Source of the DNA: G016234445 sp964438865
GTDB lineage: Bacteria; Chloroflexota; Dehalococcoidia; Tepidiformales; Tepidiformaceae
Direction of reading: 5' to 3'
Length of the DNA stretch: 64,000 nt
Assembly (NCBI GenBank): GCA_964438865.1
Contig: CAYTMI010000001.1
Span: forward strand, 558,001-622,000
Below, one piece after another: positions 40,348 to 48,843 of the stretch. Below the pieces are notes generated by a model. That model was not told where the DNA came from. It was given only the letters and a program-made list of their open reading frames with translations, and searched no databases. Position 1 is the first letter of the stretch. Each line of letters starts with the position of its first letter. The translations under genes were made by a program, and so were the position numbers.

Positions 40348-40375
40348 CCGGGGCGGCGGTTGGCCGCCGCCCCGG
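40348..40375. promoter_or_regulatory. Intercistronic hairpin between genes 1 and 2 of operon 2
   Basis: CCGGGGCGGCGG, loop TTGG, CCGCCGCCCCGG: a 12-bp stem in the 105-base gap between the TasA-like and Fn3-like genes. Same location as the hairpin of operon 1 (36449-36470) although the sequence and stem length differ, so the structure rather than the sequence has been kept. Confidence 0.7.
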
Positions 40376-40398
40376 GAGAGCATCCTCAGGCGCCGAAG

Positions 40399-40920
40399 TT
40401 AGGACTGGTCGATGCGGAAGATGATGTCGACGTCGAGCGACTCGCTCTGGCACTCGTTCCCGGCCGTGCTGGCGAGTTGGACGCTCAGCGCGTAGGTGGT
40501 GGTGCCTCCGGCGGCGAGTGCCTGGTCGACCACGTTGGCGCTCACGATCCAGTCGCTGCCAACTGCGCAGGTGCCGGTTGGAGTGGCGGTGATGGTGACA
40601 TCGAGGAGGCCCGCCAGGCTGCCATCATTGCGGATGTCGAAGGTGTGAGTAGAGGCCGCCTGGCCTGGCTTCATGTTGGTGACCGTGAAAAAAGCGCCGC
40701 GCGCACAGGGAGTGTCGCTGCCTTCGGTCCGAGCCTGCGACTCGAGCGGCTCGGCAACTAGGCTGCCGCAGTTGTCGTCGACGGAGAGGAAGATCGTCCC
40801 CGTCGTGAACGCGTTGTTATTGCTGGTGACCTGGTCGCTGAACAACGCGGTCGTGCTTGCGGCGATGAACGTCGCCACGACGCCGATCACCATGAGGCTG
40901 AGGAGGATGCTCTTTTTCAT
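40399..40920 (-). CDS. TasA/camelysin-like small secreted protein, operon 2
   Basis: A 173-residue paralogue of 36497-37054. MKKSILLSLMVIGVVATFIA is followed by ASTTALFSDQVTSNNNAFTT and G; the F-S-D and T-S-N-N-N-A-F pattern is the SipW-dependent signal. The mature part is all-beta with four Cys (DDNCGSLV, DTPCARGAFF, TGTCAVGSDW, NECQSESLDV). Expected to be the major, highly expressed subunit because it heads the operon and is followed by an attenuating hairpin. ATG 40920, with AAAGGA about 11 bases upstream. Confidence 0.82.
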   Translation of the reverse strand: MKKSILLSLMVIGVVATFIAASTTALFSDQVTSNNNAFTTGTIFLSVDDNCGSLVAEPLESQARTEGSDTPCARGAFFTVTNMKPGQAASTHTFDIRNDGSLAGLLDVTITATPTGTCAVGSDWIVSANVVDQALAAGGTTTYALSVQLASTAGNECQSESLDVDIIFRIDQS

Positions 40921-41031
40921 CTTGGGTCCGTTCCTTTGTGGTTTCGCCGCCCACGTGTCACAGGGGTTGACCCCCGGTGGCTACAGGGTGGACAACGGAG
41001 ACTCAGCTTAGGCCGGATTTATGTCGGGAGC

Positions 41032-41044
41032 TAGGGTTTACCCT
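41032..41044. promoter_or_regulatory. Palindrome upstream of operon 2
   Basis: TAGGGTTTACCCT, about 110 bases before the first gene of operon 2; partner of the motif at 37205-37219. The surrounding stretch is noticeably A/T-richer than the rest of the region, as expected for a promoter area. Confidence 0.4.
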
Positions 41045-41089
41045 GATAGAAAATGGTTTGAATGCATCACCGCGAAAACAGGTAGCGCT

Positions 41090-42255
41090 TCAGCCGCCCA
41101 ACTCTCGCTCCAACCGCTGCTGCACCTCGAGGGCCGGCAGCCCGTGCGCCTTCGCCAGCGCCTTCACGTCTTCGAACTCGGGTGACCGCCGCTCCTGCCC
41201 GCGCCACTCGCTCACTTTCACCCGCACCGGCCCGAGCGATGTCGTCACCGTCTCCACGCGCCGGGCGGCTTCGTAACGGCGATAAGGCAGGGCGCGGACG
41301 CCGAGGGTCGTCGTCTCGGACAGGAAGAGCGCCGCGAAGCGGGCTTCCTCTTCCGCGGGGACGAGCGCGCAGAGCTTGTGCGCCGCCCGCCCCTTCTTCA
41401 TCCCGATCGGTTCGAGCCATGCGTCAAGCGCGCCTTCTTCCATCAGCCGGTCGCGGGCGTGGGCGAGGAGCGTGGCCGGCATGTCGTCGATGTTCGCCTC
41501 CAGCCCGGCGACCTCACGCGTGGGCGCGACAGATCCGGTCGCAGCCGGCTTGCCGATGAACACCCGGAGCGCGTTCGGGCGGTTCTGGGGGTCGAAGGTG
41601 CCAGCGCCGGAGCCGTGCGTGACCGGGGTGACCACGGTGGCTCCCGGGCGGGCGACGGCGGCGAGGATGGCCGCGCCGGTGGGCGTCACGAGTTCGTGCG
41701 AAGCCTCGACAAAGCGCAGGGCGAACCCCGCCGCCTGGAGGATGTGGGCCGCCGCGGGGCCGGGCGCTGCCGGGATCGGCCCGTGCTCCGTCCGCGCGAT
41801 CGTCCCGGCGCCGACGGTCACGACCGGGCACCACGCCTCATCCACGTCGAGGTCTTCCAGCGCCAGCATTGCCCCCACGAGATCGATCATCGCGTCGACG
41901 CCGCCGGCTTCATGAAGGTGGGGATCCGGGGTCGCGTGGGCCAGGGATTCGCCCCGGGCGAGCCAGTCGATGGCGGCGGTCGCGCGCGCCTTCACCCGCT
42001 CCGGCAACGGCGCCAGGCGCACGAGGTCGCGCATCTCCGCCGGGCGGTAGGTGCGTTCGTGTTCGACGTGGACATCGAGGTGGAGGGCGCGAAGGCCGCC
42101 GCGGGCCACGGCCGTGGTGCCGATCGAGAACGGCGGCAGGCCGAGGGTATCGAGCCCGGCGCGGACCGCGTCGAGGGAGGCGCCGGCGTCGACGAGGGCG
42201 GCGATCGTCATGTCCCCGGCGATCCCGGAGAAGCAATCGAAGACGAGGGAGGTGG

Positions 42256-42259
<4 letters not shown>
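41090..42259 (-). CDS. larC: Nickel-pincer cofactor biosynthesis protein LarC
   Basis: Inserts nickel into the pyridinium bis-thiocarboxylate mononucleotide pincer cofactor used by lactate racemase and relatives. A 389-residue single frame: FDCFSGIAGDMTIAALVDAG at the N-terminus, ATPDPHLHEAGGVDAMIDL, ASHELVTPTGAAILAAVA, THGSGAGTFDPQNRPN and EANIDDMPATLLAHARDRL. In some lactobacilli the gene is split and joined by ribosomal frameshifting; here it is one uninterrupted frame. GTG 42259 overlaps the larB stop (GTGA). No larA, larE or other LarA-like racemase is in the window. Confidence 0.93.
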
Positions 42260-43026
<767 letters not shown>

Positions 43027-43032
43027 CGTCCC

Positions 43033-43038
43033 ATTGTA
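43033..43038 (-). promoter_or_regulatory. -10 box of larBC
   Basis: TACAAT on the minus strand, 6 bases before the larB ATG, with no Shine-Dalgarno between. Confidence 0.6.
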
Positions 43039-43076
43039 GGGGAGCGCGCCGCGGGGAGTGTCGCGGCCCGCTCCGG

Positions 43077-44696
43077 TCAGCGCGAGCCGAAACGCCAGTC
43101 GCGGACGGCGCCGTAGATGGGGCGCGCGGCCGAGAGAAGGAATGCCAGCGTTGCCGGCAGGGTGATGGCGTTGCCAAGGTCGTCCGTCTGCCAGGCGCTG
43201 ACAACGCGGCTGACTCCGTCTTGGACGCCATCCGACATCGCCATCAGCGTGAAGACGCCCACCACCGCGGCCGCGAGCCCGGTCCGCACGAGGTCGAGCG
43301 AGAGGACCATCCGCGTCCGGTGGGCGATGCGGTCCGGCGTGATCGCGACGGTCTCAGTGCGGTTCCTGCCCTGCCAGGGGTATTCGCCGCCATAGATCGC
43401 CCGGACCAGCCGCGGGATCACGATGTCGGTGTTGGCGAAGTAGGCGAAGTGGTCGTCGAGGAGGTCGTCCTCGTTGATGACGCGGCGGAGCTTCAGCTGG
43501 CAGGGGTCCACGCGCGCCACCTGGATGGCGCCCGCCCGCAGCGGCCCCGCGGGCACGTAGTCCATGCGCGCGTGGAGGTCGACCCAGTAGAAGCAGGAGC
43601 GGAGGCGGGTCATCTCCTCCAGGGTTTCGGCGGGGACAAGGTCTCCCCAGCGGTCCGGAGGGACGCCGGTGATGCGATAGTCGAGCGGGGTCGTGGCCAG
43701 CCGTTGGGCGTAGGGGCTAGTGCCGCTGTCCCCGGAGAAGCCGTAGTTGCGGTTGATGGCGCTGCCAAGGGTGACCAGCGTCAGCCGCTTCGGTGAAGGC
43801 AGCGCCCCGGCTGCTTCGGCCACCCGGCGGTCGAGCGCGAGGCTGTCGTAGGTCACGGCGCAGCCGGCGGAGTGTGCGATGACGGTGATGTCGGCGATGG
43901 CGGGGTCGGCGTAGAAGGCGATGATGGCGTCTTCGACCGGCGCACGCATCGCCACCGACCAGAGGCCGTCTTCGATGAACCGCTGGGTGTCGCCAAGGGT
44001 GTCGCGAAGGAATGGGTTGAGCTTCGCGAGCAGCTCGCCGGCCTTCGTGAAGAACGAGAAGAAGCCCTTGCCCTTCGTGCCGCCCAGCCGGTAGAGCAGG
44101 TAGATGAAGCGGGCGAAAAGCCACGTCAGCGGGTAGACGACAAACTGGAGCAGGACCCGGACCGCCCACAACTGCACCCTGTAGAGCCAGCGCGTCGTCC
44201 ACTCAGCCTGGTAGGCGGGGCCGGGTTCGGGGCGCCCGGCGACCACGCAAACGAGGTGCTCGGCCGCTTGCTGCCGCTCGACCGCGGGCGAACGGGCGAG
44301 GTCGGCGGGCTCGGGATCGTCGTTCGCGGGGTCGCCGCCCCATCCACGGACCATGGCGGTGATTTCGCGGGGCCCGCGCTTGAGGATCCAGCGGGCGACC
44401 TCGTCGCTCGATGGCGGGAGGAACGACTTCGCCCAGTACCCCTCGGCGAACTCGAACTCCTCGGTGTGAGTCCCGGCGGAAGGCGGCGGGGTGACGACCA
44501 GCCGGGCGCGGGCCTTGCCGCCGGCCACGGCAAAGTCGCGACGCACGGTGCCGCCGGCGTTTTCGAGTTCGTTGGCGATGGGGTTGACCACGGTGGCGAG
44601 GAATTCGCCGGGTTCGTGGCTGCCCTGCCCGTGGACGACGACAACGCCGTGGCGCAGGGGGGCGAAGGGGACAGGGGTGGCCGCCGGACCGCTCAT
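43077..44696 (-). CDS. Membrane-associated alpha/beta-hydrolase-like protein
   Basis: A 539-residue protein. The start has the GVVVVHGQGSHEPGEF strand-turn of alpha/beta hydrolases (oxyanion-hole HG), and ITVIAHSAGCAVTYDSLAL supplies a nucleophile elbow (H-S-A-G). Further on DYVPAGPL and a possible catalytic His region are less clear. Membrane segments lie in the middle (VRVLLQFVVYPLTWLFARFIYLL) and near the C-terminus (LAAAVVGVFTLMAMS; ITLPATLAFLLSAA). A lipase or esterase acting at the membrane is possible; substrate unknown. GATAAT (44703-44708 on complement) ends 6 bases before ATG 44696, a leaderless layout. The 50 bases between it and larB carry the larB promoter. Confidence 0.65.
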   Translation of the reverse strand: MSGPAATPVPFAPLRHGVVVVHGQGSHEPGEFLATVVNPIANELENAGGTVRRDFAVAGGKARARLVVTPPPSAGTHTEEFEFAEGYWAKSFLPPSSDEVARWILKRGPREITAMVRGWGGDPANDDPEPADLARSPAVERQQAAEHLVCVVAGRPEPGPAYQAEWTTRWLYRVQLWAVRVLLQFVVYPLTWLFARFIYLLYRLGGTKGKGFFSFFTKAGELLAKLNPFLRDTLGDTQRFIEDGLWSVAMRAPVEDAIIAFYADPAIADITVIAHSAGCAVTYDSLALDRRVAEAAGALPSPKRLTLVTLGSAINRNYGFSGDSGTSPYAQRLATTPLDYRITGVPPDRWGDLVPAETLEEMTRLRSCFYWVDLHARMDYVPAGPLRAGAIQVARVDPCQLKLRRVINEDDLLDDHFAYFANTDIVIPRLVRAIYGGEYPWQGRNRTETVAITPDRIAHRTRMVLSLDLVRTGLAAAVVGVFTLMAMSDGVQDGVSRVVSAWQTDDLGNAITLPATLAFLLSAARPIYGAVRDWRFGSR

Positions 44697-44779
44697 GCCG
44701 CCATTATCCCCACCCGTGCAAGGGGCATGTGTGAAGTGGTTGACACGGGCGGGGCGGTGGCGCCGGGGATGGTGGGCCT

Positions 44780-44815
44780 CCCGGGGAGACGCCGCTTCCT
44801 GCCGGGCGCGGTACG
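44780..44815. repeat. Fragment of the composite repeat
   Basis: GGGGAGACGCCGCTTCCTGC and GGGCGCGGTACGGATGG match the block at 5600-5636 in copy A. It lies in the 167-base gap between two minus-strand genes. Confidence 0.55.
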
Positions 44816-44863
44816 GATGGCCGGAGGCGTGAGACGGGGCACCATCCGGTGCGCCCCCCGCGG

Positions 44864-45523
44864 TTACTCGGCGGCTTGGGGCTCGGCGGCGGCGACGCCG
44901 GGGAGCAGACCCAACTCCCGGACGACGCGGTAGGCATACACGGCTGCCAGCGCGGCGAAGGAGGCCGCGAACGCCACTGCGCCGCCGGGCGCCGGGCCGC
45001 CTTCGTCGATCCTCATGCGGGCGCCGACTGCGCTCAGTGCGCCGGCGACGAGTGCGATCGCCACAATGCCGATCCCGATGAGTACCGTCGCGTCGACGAA
45101 GAGGCCGGCCGCATCGTCGTGCTGTTCCGAATCGACGATCCGGCGTCGCAGCCAGAGGTGGACCGCGCCCGTCAGCAGTCCGGCCGCGACAAGCCCTGCG
45201 CCCGCACCGGCGTCGCGGCCGGTCCGGTCCACGTCCACCCCGCGGTAGTCCTGAAATTGCCCGGTGAGCAGGCCAAGAGGGCCGACAAGGCCAGTGTCAT
45301 TGCCGTAGGTCCAGTCCTCGTCGATCCCGCCGAACGCGGCTGTCGCCAGCCGTGCCGCACCCGAGGCGAGGACAATGGCCGAGATCGCCAGCGCGATCGC
45401 ACAGTACGCGGTGGCGCCGGTGGAAAGGTCGAGGTCGGCCCCGGCGCGAAGCCGCGCGTAGACGAAGACCACGGCGAGCACCGCCGCAGGGACCGACAAC
45501 TGGAGAAGGAAGATGTAGCTCAC
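44864..45523 (-). CDS. Hypothetical integral membrane protein
   Basis: A 219-residue protein with about five membrane segments (SVPAAVLAVVFVYARL, YCAIALAISAIVLASGAARL, GLVAAGLLTGAVHLWL, VLIGIGIVAIALVAGAL, AVAFAASFAALAAVYAYRVV). The pattern is similar to DUF5671-type membrane proteins, unconfirmed. GTG 45523 follows a TACGCT box by 7 bases (45531-45536), so it is probably leaderless. Confidence 0.65.
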   Translation of the reverse strand: MSYIFLLQLSVPAAVLAVVFVYARLRAGADLDLSTGATAYCAIALAISAIVLASGAARLATAAFGGIDEDWTYGNDTGLVGPLGLLTGQFQDYRGVDVDRTGRDAGAGAGLVAAGLLTGAVHLWLRRRIVDSEQHDDAAGLFVDATVLIGIGIVAIALVAGALSAVGARMRIDEGGPAPGGAVAFAASFAALAAVYAYRVVRELGLLPGVAAAEPQAAE

Positions 45524-45561
45524 GAGCAGAAGCGTACACCATGTGGACAGGCCCGCGTGGG

Positions 45562-46506
45562 CTAGGACTTGGCGAGGGCCCCCAGCAGTTCGAGGGTGCG
45601 GTCGCGCGCGGTGGGGTCACCGGGGATGACGAGGATCATCGCCAGCAGTTCGTCGATGGCGAACGAGGGGAGCGCCTGGAGGCGGGCGGCGACCGCCTTT
45701 TCGTCGCCGTGGACGACGAGGGCGTCGGCCATCCGCGCGGAGAATTCTCCGCTGGCAGCCTCGGGGAAACCGGCGTCCTGGAACATGCTGGAATAGAAGG
45801 GGAGCCGCGGGTAGAAGCCCATCTGGCGGGTGGCTGCCGCCCGCACGGCCTCGGCGTCGGTGGAGACGACCACGGGGACGTGGCCGACCAGCGGCGGCTT
45901 CGCACGGCCGGCAGCCTTCGCCCCGGCCGCCAGCGCCGGTGCTGCGACATCGCGCAGGTAGGCCTGGGGCGACACCCACGAGATCGCCCCGTCGGCCACT
46001 TCGCCGCAGAGCCGGAAGGCGTTCGGGCGGAGGGCGCTGGCCATCACGCGCACTTTCGTCGGGGCGGGCAACTGTGCCTCGGCGTGGAGCCGCTTGCCGT
46101 GGAAGGAAACTTTGCCCTCCTTCAAGGCGGCGTTGAGGATCGCCAGGTATTCGCGCAGGTGTTCCAGCGGACGGTCGAAGTTGAGGCCCCAGGTGCCCTC
46201 GATCGCGGGCTTGTGGCTGGGACCGACGCCCAGCCGCAGCCGCCCCGGCGCCAGGGAGTCGACGACGATGGCCCCCTGGACGAGCGCCAGCGGGTGGCGG
46301 GGGAAGGTGGGGATGATGCTGGTCCCGAACTCGATGCGCTCGGTCTGGCCAGCTGCCGCCGCGAAGACCGCAAGCGGGTCGGGCGCGACGCCGCCGGCCG
46401 TCATCCAGGCGACGTCGATGCCCGCGCGCTCGGCCGCGACGATGGCGGCGACCGTACCCTTCGCGTCCGCGGCGGCGCAATGCACGCCGATAGTGAGTCC
46501 CTTCAT
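45562..46506 (-). CDS. LLM-class flavin-dependent oxidoreductase
   Basis: A 314-residue luciferase-like TIM-barrel protein. Members use F420 or FMN; short single-domain forms of this type in Actinobacteria and Chloroflexota are often F420-dependent, but the cofactor is not decided by sequence here. Seen: LTIGVHCAAADAKGTVAAIV, EFGTSIIPTFPRHPLALVQG, LDSLAPGRLRLGVGPSHK-type barrel strand (VDSLAPGRLRLGVGPSH), and RVMASALRPNAFRLCGEVAD, ISWVSPQAYL. Start ATG 46506 with GGAGGAG upstream and a TATCCT box about 30 bases before. Substrate unknown. Confidence 0.88.
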   Translation of the reverse strand: MKGLTIGVHCAAADAKGTVAAIVAAERAGIDVAWMTAGGVAPDPLAVFAAAAGQTERIEFGTSIIPTFPRHPLALVQGAIVVDSLAPGRLRLGVGPSHKPAIEGTWGLNFDRPLEHLREYLAILNAALKEGKVSFHGKRLHAEAQLPAPTKVRVMASALRPNAFRLCGEVADGAISWVSPQAYLRDVAAPALAAGAKAAGRAKPPLVGHVPVVVSTDAEAVRAAATRQMGFYPRLPFYSSMFQDAGFPEAASGEFSARMADALVVHGDEKAVAARLQALPSFAIDELLAMILVIPGDPTARDRTLELLGALAKS

Positions 46507-46577
46507 AGTCGTCTCCTCCGGGTTCGTCCCCGAAGGATAGCCGATGGGGCCTGCGGCCGGTCAGGCGCTCCCCGAAC

Positions 46578-46665
46578 CGAACCGCGACCGTGAGGAAGCG
46601 CACGATCGACCGCACGCTCCGGAGCGACCCGGTACGCCGCTCGCTCCCTCACGGTCGCGATTCGG
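46578..46665. repeat. Two facing copies of the GGTCGCGG repeat block
   Basis: GAACCGCGACCGTGAGGAAG at 46578-46600 and its inverted counterpart CTCCCTCACGGTCGCGATTC at 46643-46663, about 40 bases apart, could fold into a long hairpin or cruciform. The same block occurs once in copies A, B and D of the composite element and inside the gene at 25655-25936. Nothing coding is seen in this 273-base gap. Confidence 0.7.
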
Positions 46666-46731
46666 TGTCCCTGGCCGGGCGGCACGCCCGCTCCCGTCGT
46701 CACCATCTCCCGCAGCGTGATGCCACCCACG

Positions 46732-46760
46732 AAAAAGGGGCGCCACCGCGGACGCCCCTT
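46732..46760 (-). terminator. Intrinsic terminator after the capsid-like gene
   Basis: On the minus strand AAGGGGCG, loop TCCGCGGTGG, CGCCCCTT followed by TTT, 20 bases after the stop at 46780. Confidence 0.85.
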
Positions 46761-46779
46761 CCTCTCGCCGTGCCCGCCC

Positions 46780-47667
46780 CTACGGCCGGACGCCGGTGAG
46801 CTTGGCCACCTTGAGGGTGTTGAAGAGGGCGAGGCCGGCGTACCACTTCACCCGGATGCGGCTGGCGTCCTTCGTTTCGAGGCTGCCCACGCGTTCGACG
46901 GTGAGGCCGCCCGCCGCGGTCAGCCCACTGAGCGCCCCTTCGCCGAACTGCATCGCGTAGATGGTGCTGCAGTCGCTGCTGGTGCCCTGGGTCTTGGCGT
47001 CGCCGACGTAGTCGTTGATGCCGATGGGGACGCCGTCGTAGAACTGGAGCATCCCGCCGAACTCGTCGCGGTCGGCTTCCAGGAACGTGCCCGAGGTGCG
47101 GGCGAGGAGGTTGAGCGAGCGGCGGCTGCGGCGGCTCATGAGGATGAGGCCGGGCTTGCCGCCGCGGACCTTGTCGATCAGTTCGTCGAGCTTGTCGAGC
47201 GAAAGGGTGGCGCCGTTCGTGCCCATGCTCACGGTCTGGCCGGCCACGCAGAGGCGGTCGACGCCGTCGAAGCTCTTGGCGTTGGTGCTTTCGTTGCCGT
47301 TGACGAAGGTGTCGTCGAACAGCGTCTGGACGGCGCGGGCCTTGAGCTGGACGACGGCCGCCTCCAGGTCCTGGATGTTCGAACGAGTGGACTTGAGGAA
47401 GTTGTCGACATCGGCGTCGCCACCGAGGATTTTCAGGTTCGCAGTGACCTGGGTGAAGGTGGGGGTATCTTCGGCCCAGGTGTCGGCAACGTCGTAGAAA
47501 GTGGCGCTGGGGCCGGTGTTCTGGCGGTTGTAGGTGAGGCCGTTGCCGACGATCTCCACGAAGGGGAGGCGCTGGAGGACGGGGCTTTCGGTGGCGATGG
47601 TTTCGATGACGCCGGCAACGAGGGTGTCGTTGCTGAGTTTGCTGGCTTCGACGAGGGTGAGCGGCAA
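46780..47667 (-). CDS. Phage major-capsid-like protein, isolated
   Basis: About 295 residues. It has the layout of short HK97-fold coat proteins without a large delta domain: LTLVEASKLSNDTLVAGVIE (N-arm), TIATESPVLQRLPFVEIVGN, YNRQNTGPSATFYDVADTW, TQVTANLKILGGDADVDNF, LDELIDKVRGGKPGLILMSR, TFLEADRDEFGGMLQFYDGV and WYAGLALFNTLKVAKLTGVR. It resembles coat proteins of SU10/gp7 type; assignment is by pattern only. Start TTG 47667 with AGGAGG six bases upstream; a clean terminator follows. No portal, terminase, protease or tail gene is adjacent, so it is a lone gene: prophage relic, gene-transfer-agent piece, or a domesticated shell protein comparable to an encapsulin. Confidence 0.65.
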   Translation of the reverse strand: MPLTLVEASKLSNDTLVAGVIETIATESPVLQRLPFVEIVGNGLTYNRQNTGPSATFYDVADTWAEDTPTFTQVTANLKILGGDADVDNFLKSTRSNIQDLEAAVVQLKARAVQTLFDDTFVNGNESTNAKSFDGVDRLCVAGQTVSMGTNGATLSLDKLDELIDKVRGGKPGLILMSRRSRRSLNLLARTSGTFLEADRDEFGGMLQFYDGVPIGINDYVGDAKTQGTSSDCSTIYAMQFGEGALSGLTAAGGLTVERVGSLETKDASRIRVKWYAGLALFNTLKVAKLTGVRP

Positions 47668-47946
47668 GGTCTGCCTCCTGTGGTGTTGGAGGCGATGGTG
47701 GCGGGGGGCCGGGGCGAGCGCGGAGGGGCGGATGTCACCGGGGGCCGGCGGCCGTCGGTGATCGGGCGGGACGGCGCGCCCGGCGTTCACCGTGAGGACG
47801 AAGTGGCTGAGGAGGTCACAGCAGAGGAGGGCGGGAAGGTCTGCGAGCGCCTTTCCCGGCAGCTATCGCCCCTCCGTGCAAGCGCCACATGAGGCGCGAC
47901 AATGACCGGGCGATGCAAACGCTGTGGCGTAGAACGTCCCCAACCC

Positions 47947-48636
47947 CTAGAGGCCCTGAGCCTCGAACTCAGGATTAAACGCATCAAGCACGTCGGTAAT
48001 CTCCGCATGCAGCAAATCGAGCGTCTGGGCCACTGGCCCAGCGGAGTCGAAGCCTATCGTAAATTGAACGTCGCGCTGCACGTAGAGGTCACTTGCGGTG
48101 ACTTGACATTCTGTGCCCGTTACCGGGGACAAGATGTGGAAAACTGGGGCCAGTCCCACATCGAAGAGGGTGAGTTTCCGGTGTTTGTCTGGATTGGAGA
48201 GGTTTCGCAGCCGAGCCGTCCATTTGCATCCCTTGTACGGTTGGAGTGTGACGAGTGCTGTCCTGTCGCATGGACGAAGACGCTTGAGAGTGTCCGCACT
48301 GAAACGCGGGATCTTCGTTGGGTCGTCATCGATGGGAAACTGGCTAAAATCGAAGTAGGCTCCCTCGTTGAGGAAGACCAGCTCGTGAGCAAGATAGTCC
48401 AAGGCCGAGCGGAGGTTGTAGATCGCTTCACCGGCGATGATGCCAAGAATTGGCGGGACATCGGCCGGTATCTTCTCTTGCTTGTGGGAGGGGACGGTGG
48501 CCCGCTGCTCGAGATAACGATCGGCGATGGACTTGCCCTCGGGCGAGTTGACCCACTCGTCGGCCCGTTCGCGAAACTCGGTATGTTTCGCTTCTATCCG
48601 TTCGAGCCGAGCATAGGCGCCTGCCAGCAGACTCAT
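47947..48636 (-). CDS. Hypothetical helical protein with LDYLAHEL and LSNPDKHR motifs
   Basis: About 229 residues, soluble and mainly helical: LLAGAYARLERIEAKHTEFRE, GEAIYNLRSALDYLAHELVF and RLRNLSNPDKHRKLTLFDVG. The pair N-x-R-S-x-L-D-x-L and S-N-x-D-K-H-R recurs in many unannotated bacterial proteins; I know no function for it. ATG 48636 has GAGGAG eight bases upstream. Less GC-rich than its neighbours. It lies on the same strand as the capsid-like gene, 279 bases upstream of it; that gap shows nothing coding. Acquired DNA is plausible. Confidence 0.6.
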   Translation of the reverse strand: MSLLAGAYARLERIEAKHTEFRERADEWVNSPEGKSIADRYLEQRATVPSHKQEKIPADVPPILGIIAGEAIYNLRSALDYLAHELVFLNEGAYFDFSQFPIDDDPTKIPRFSADTLKRLRPCDRTALVTLQPYKGCKWTARLRNLSNPDKHRKLTLFDVGLAPVFHILSPVTGTECQVTASDLYVQRDVQFTIGFDSAGPVAQTLDLLHAEITDVLDAFNPEFEAQGL

Positions 48637-48843
48637 GGAGCGCACTCCTCACATGGAATCGAATCAAACGACGCCGAAGGGCGCGTAGATCCCGATTTCG
48701 GCCCGCGAGGATTGGGAACGGACGGTCCGCAACGCGGCGGGCGTATGTGCACTATCACCAGCGGGATGCGCGTTTGCAACCCCCGCCGCCCGCGCGCGGT
48801 ATCATCTCCGGCGACGGCCCGGGGTGACGGGCGGGAGGGTGCG

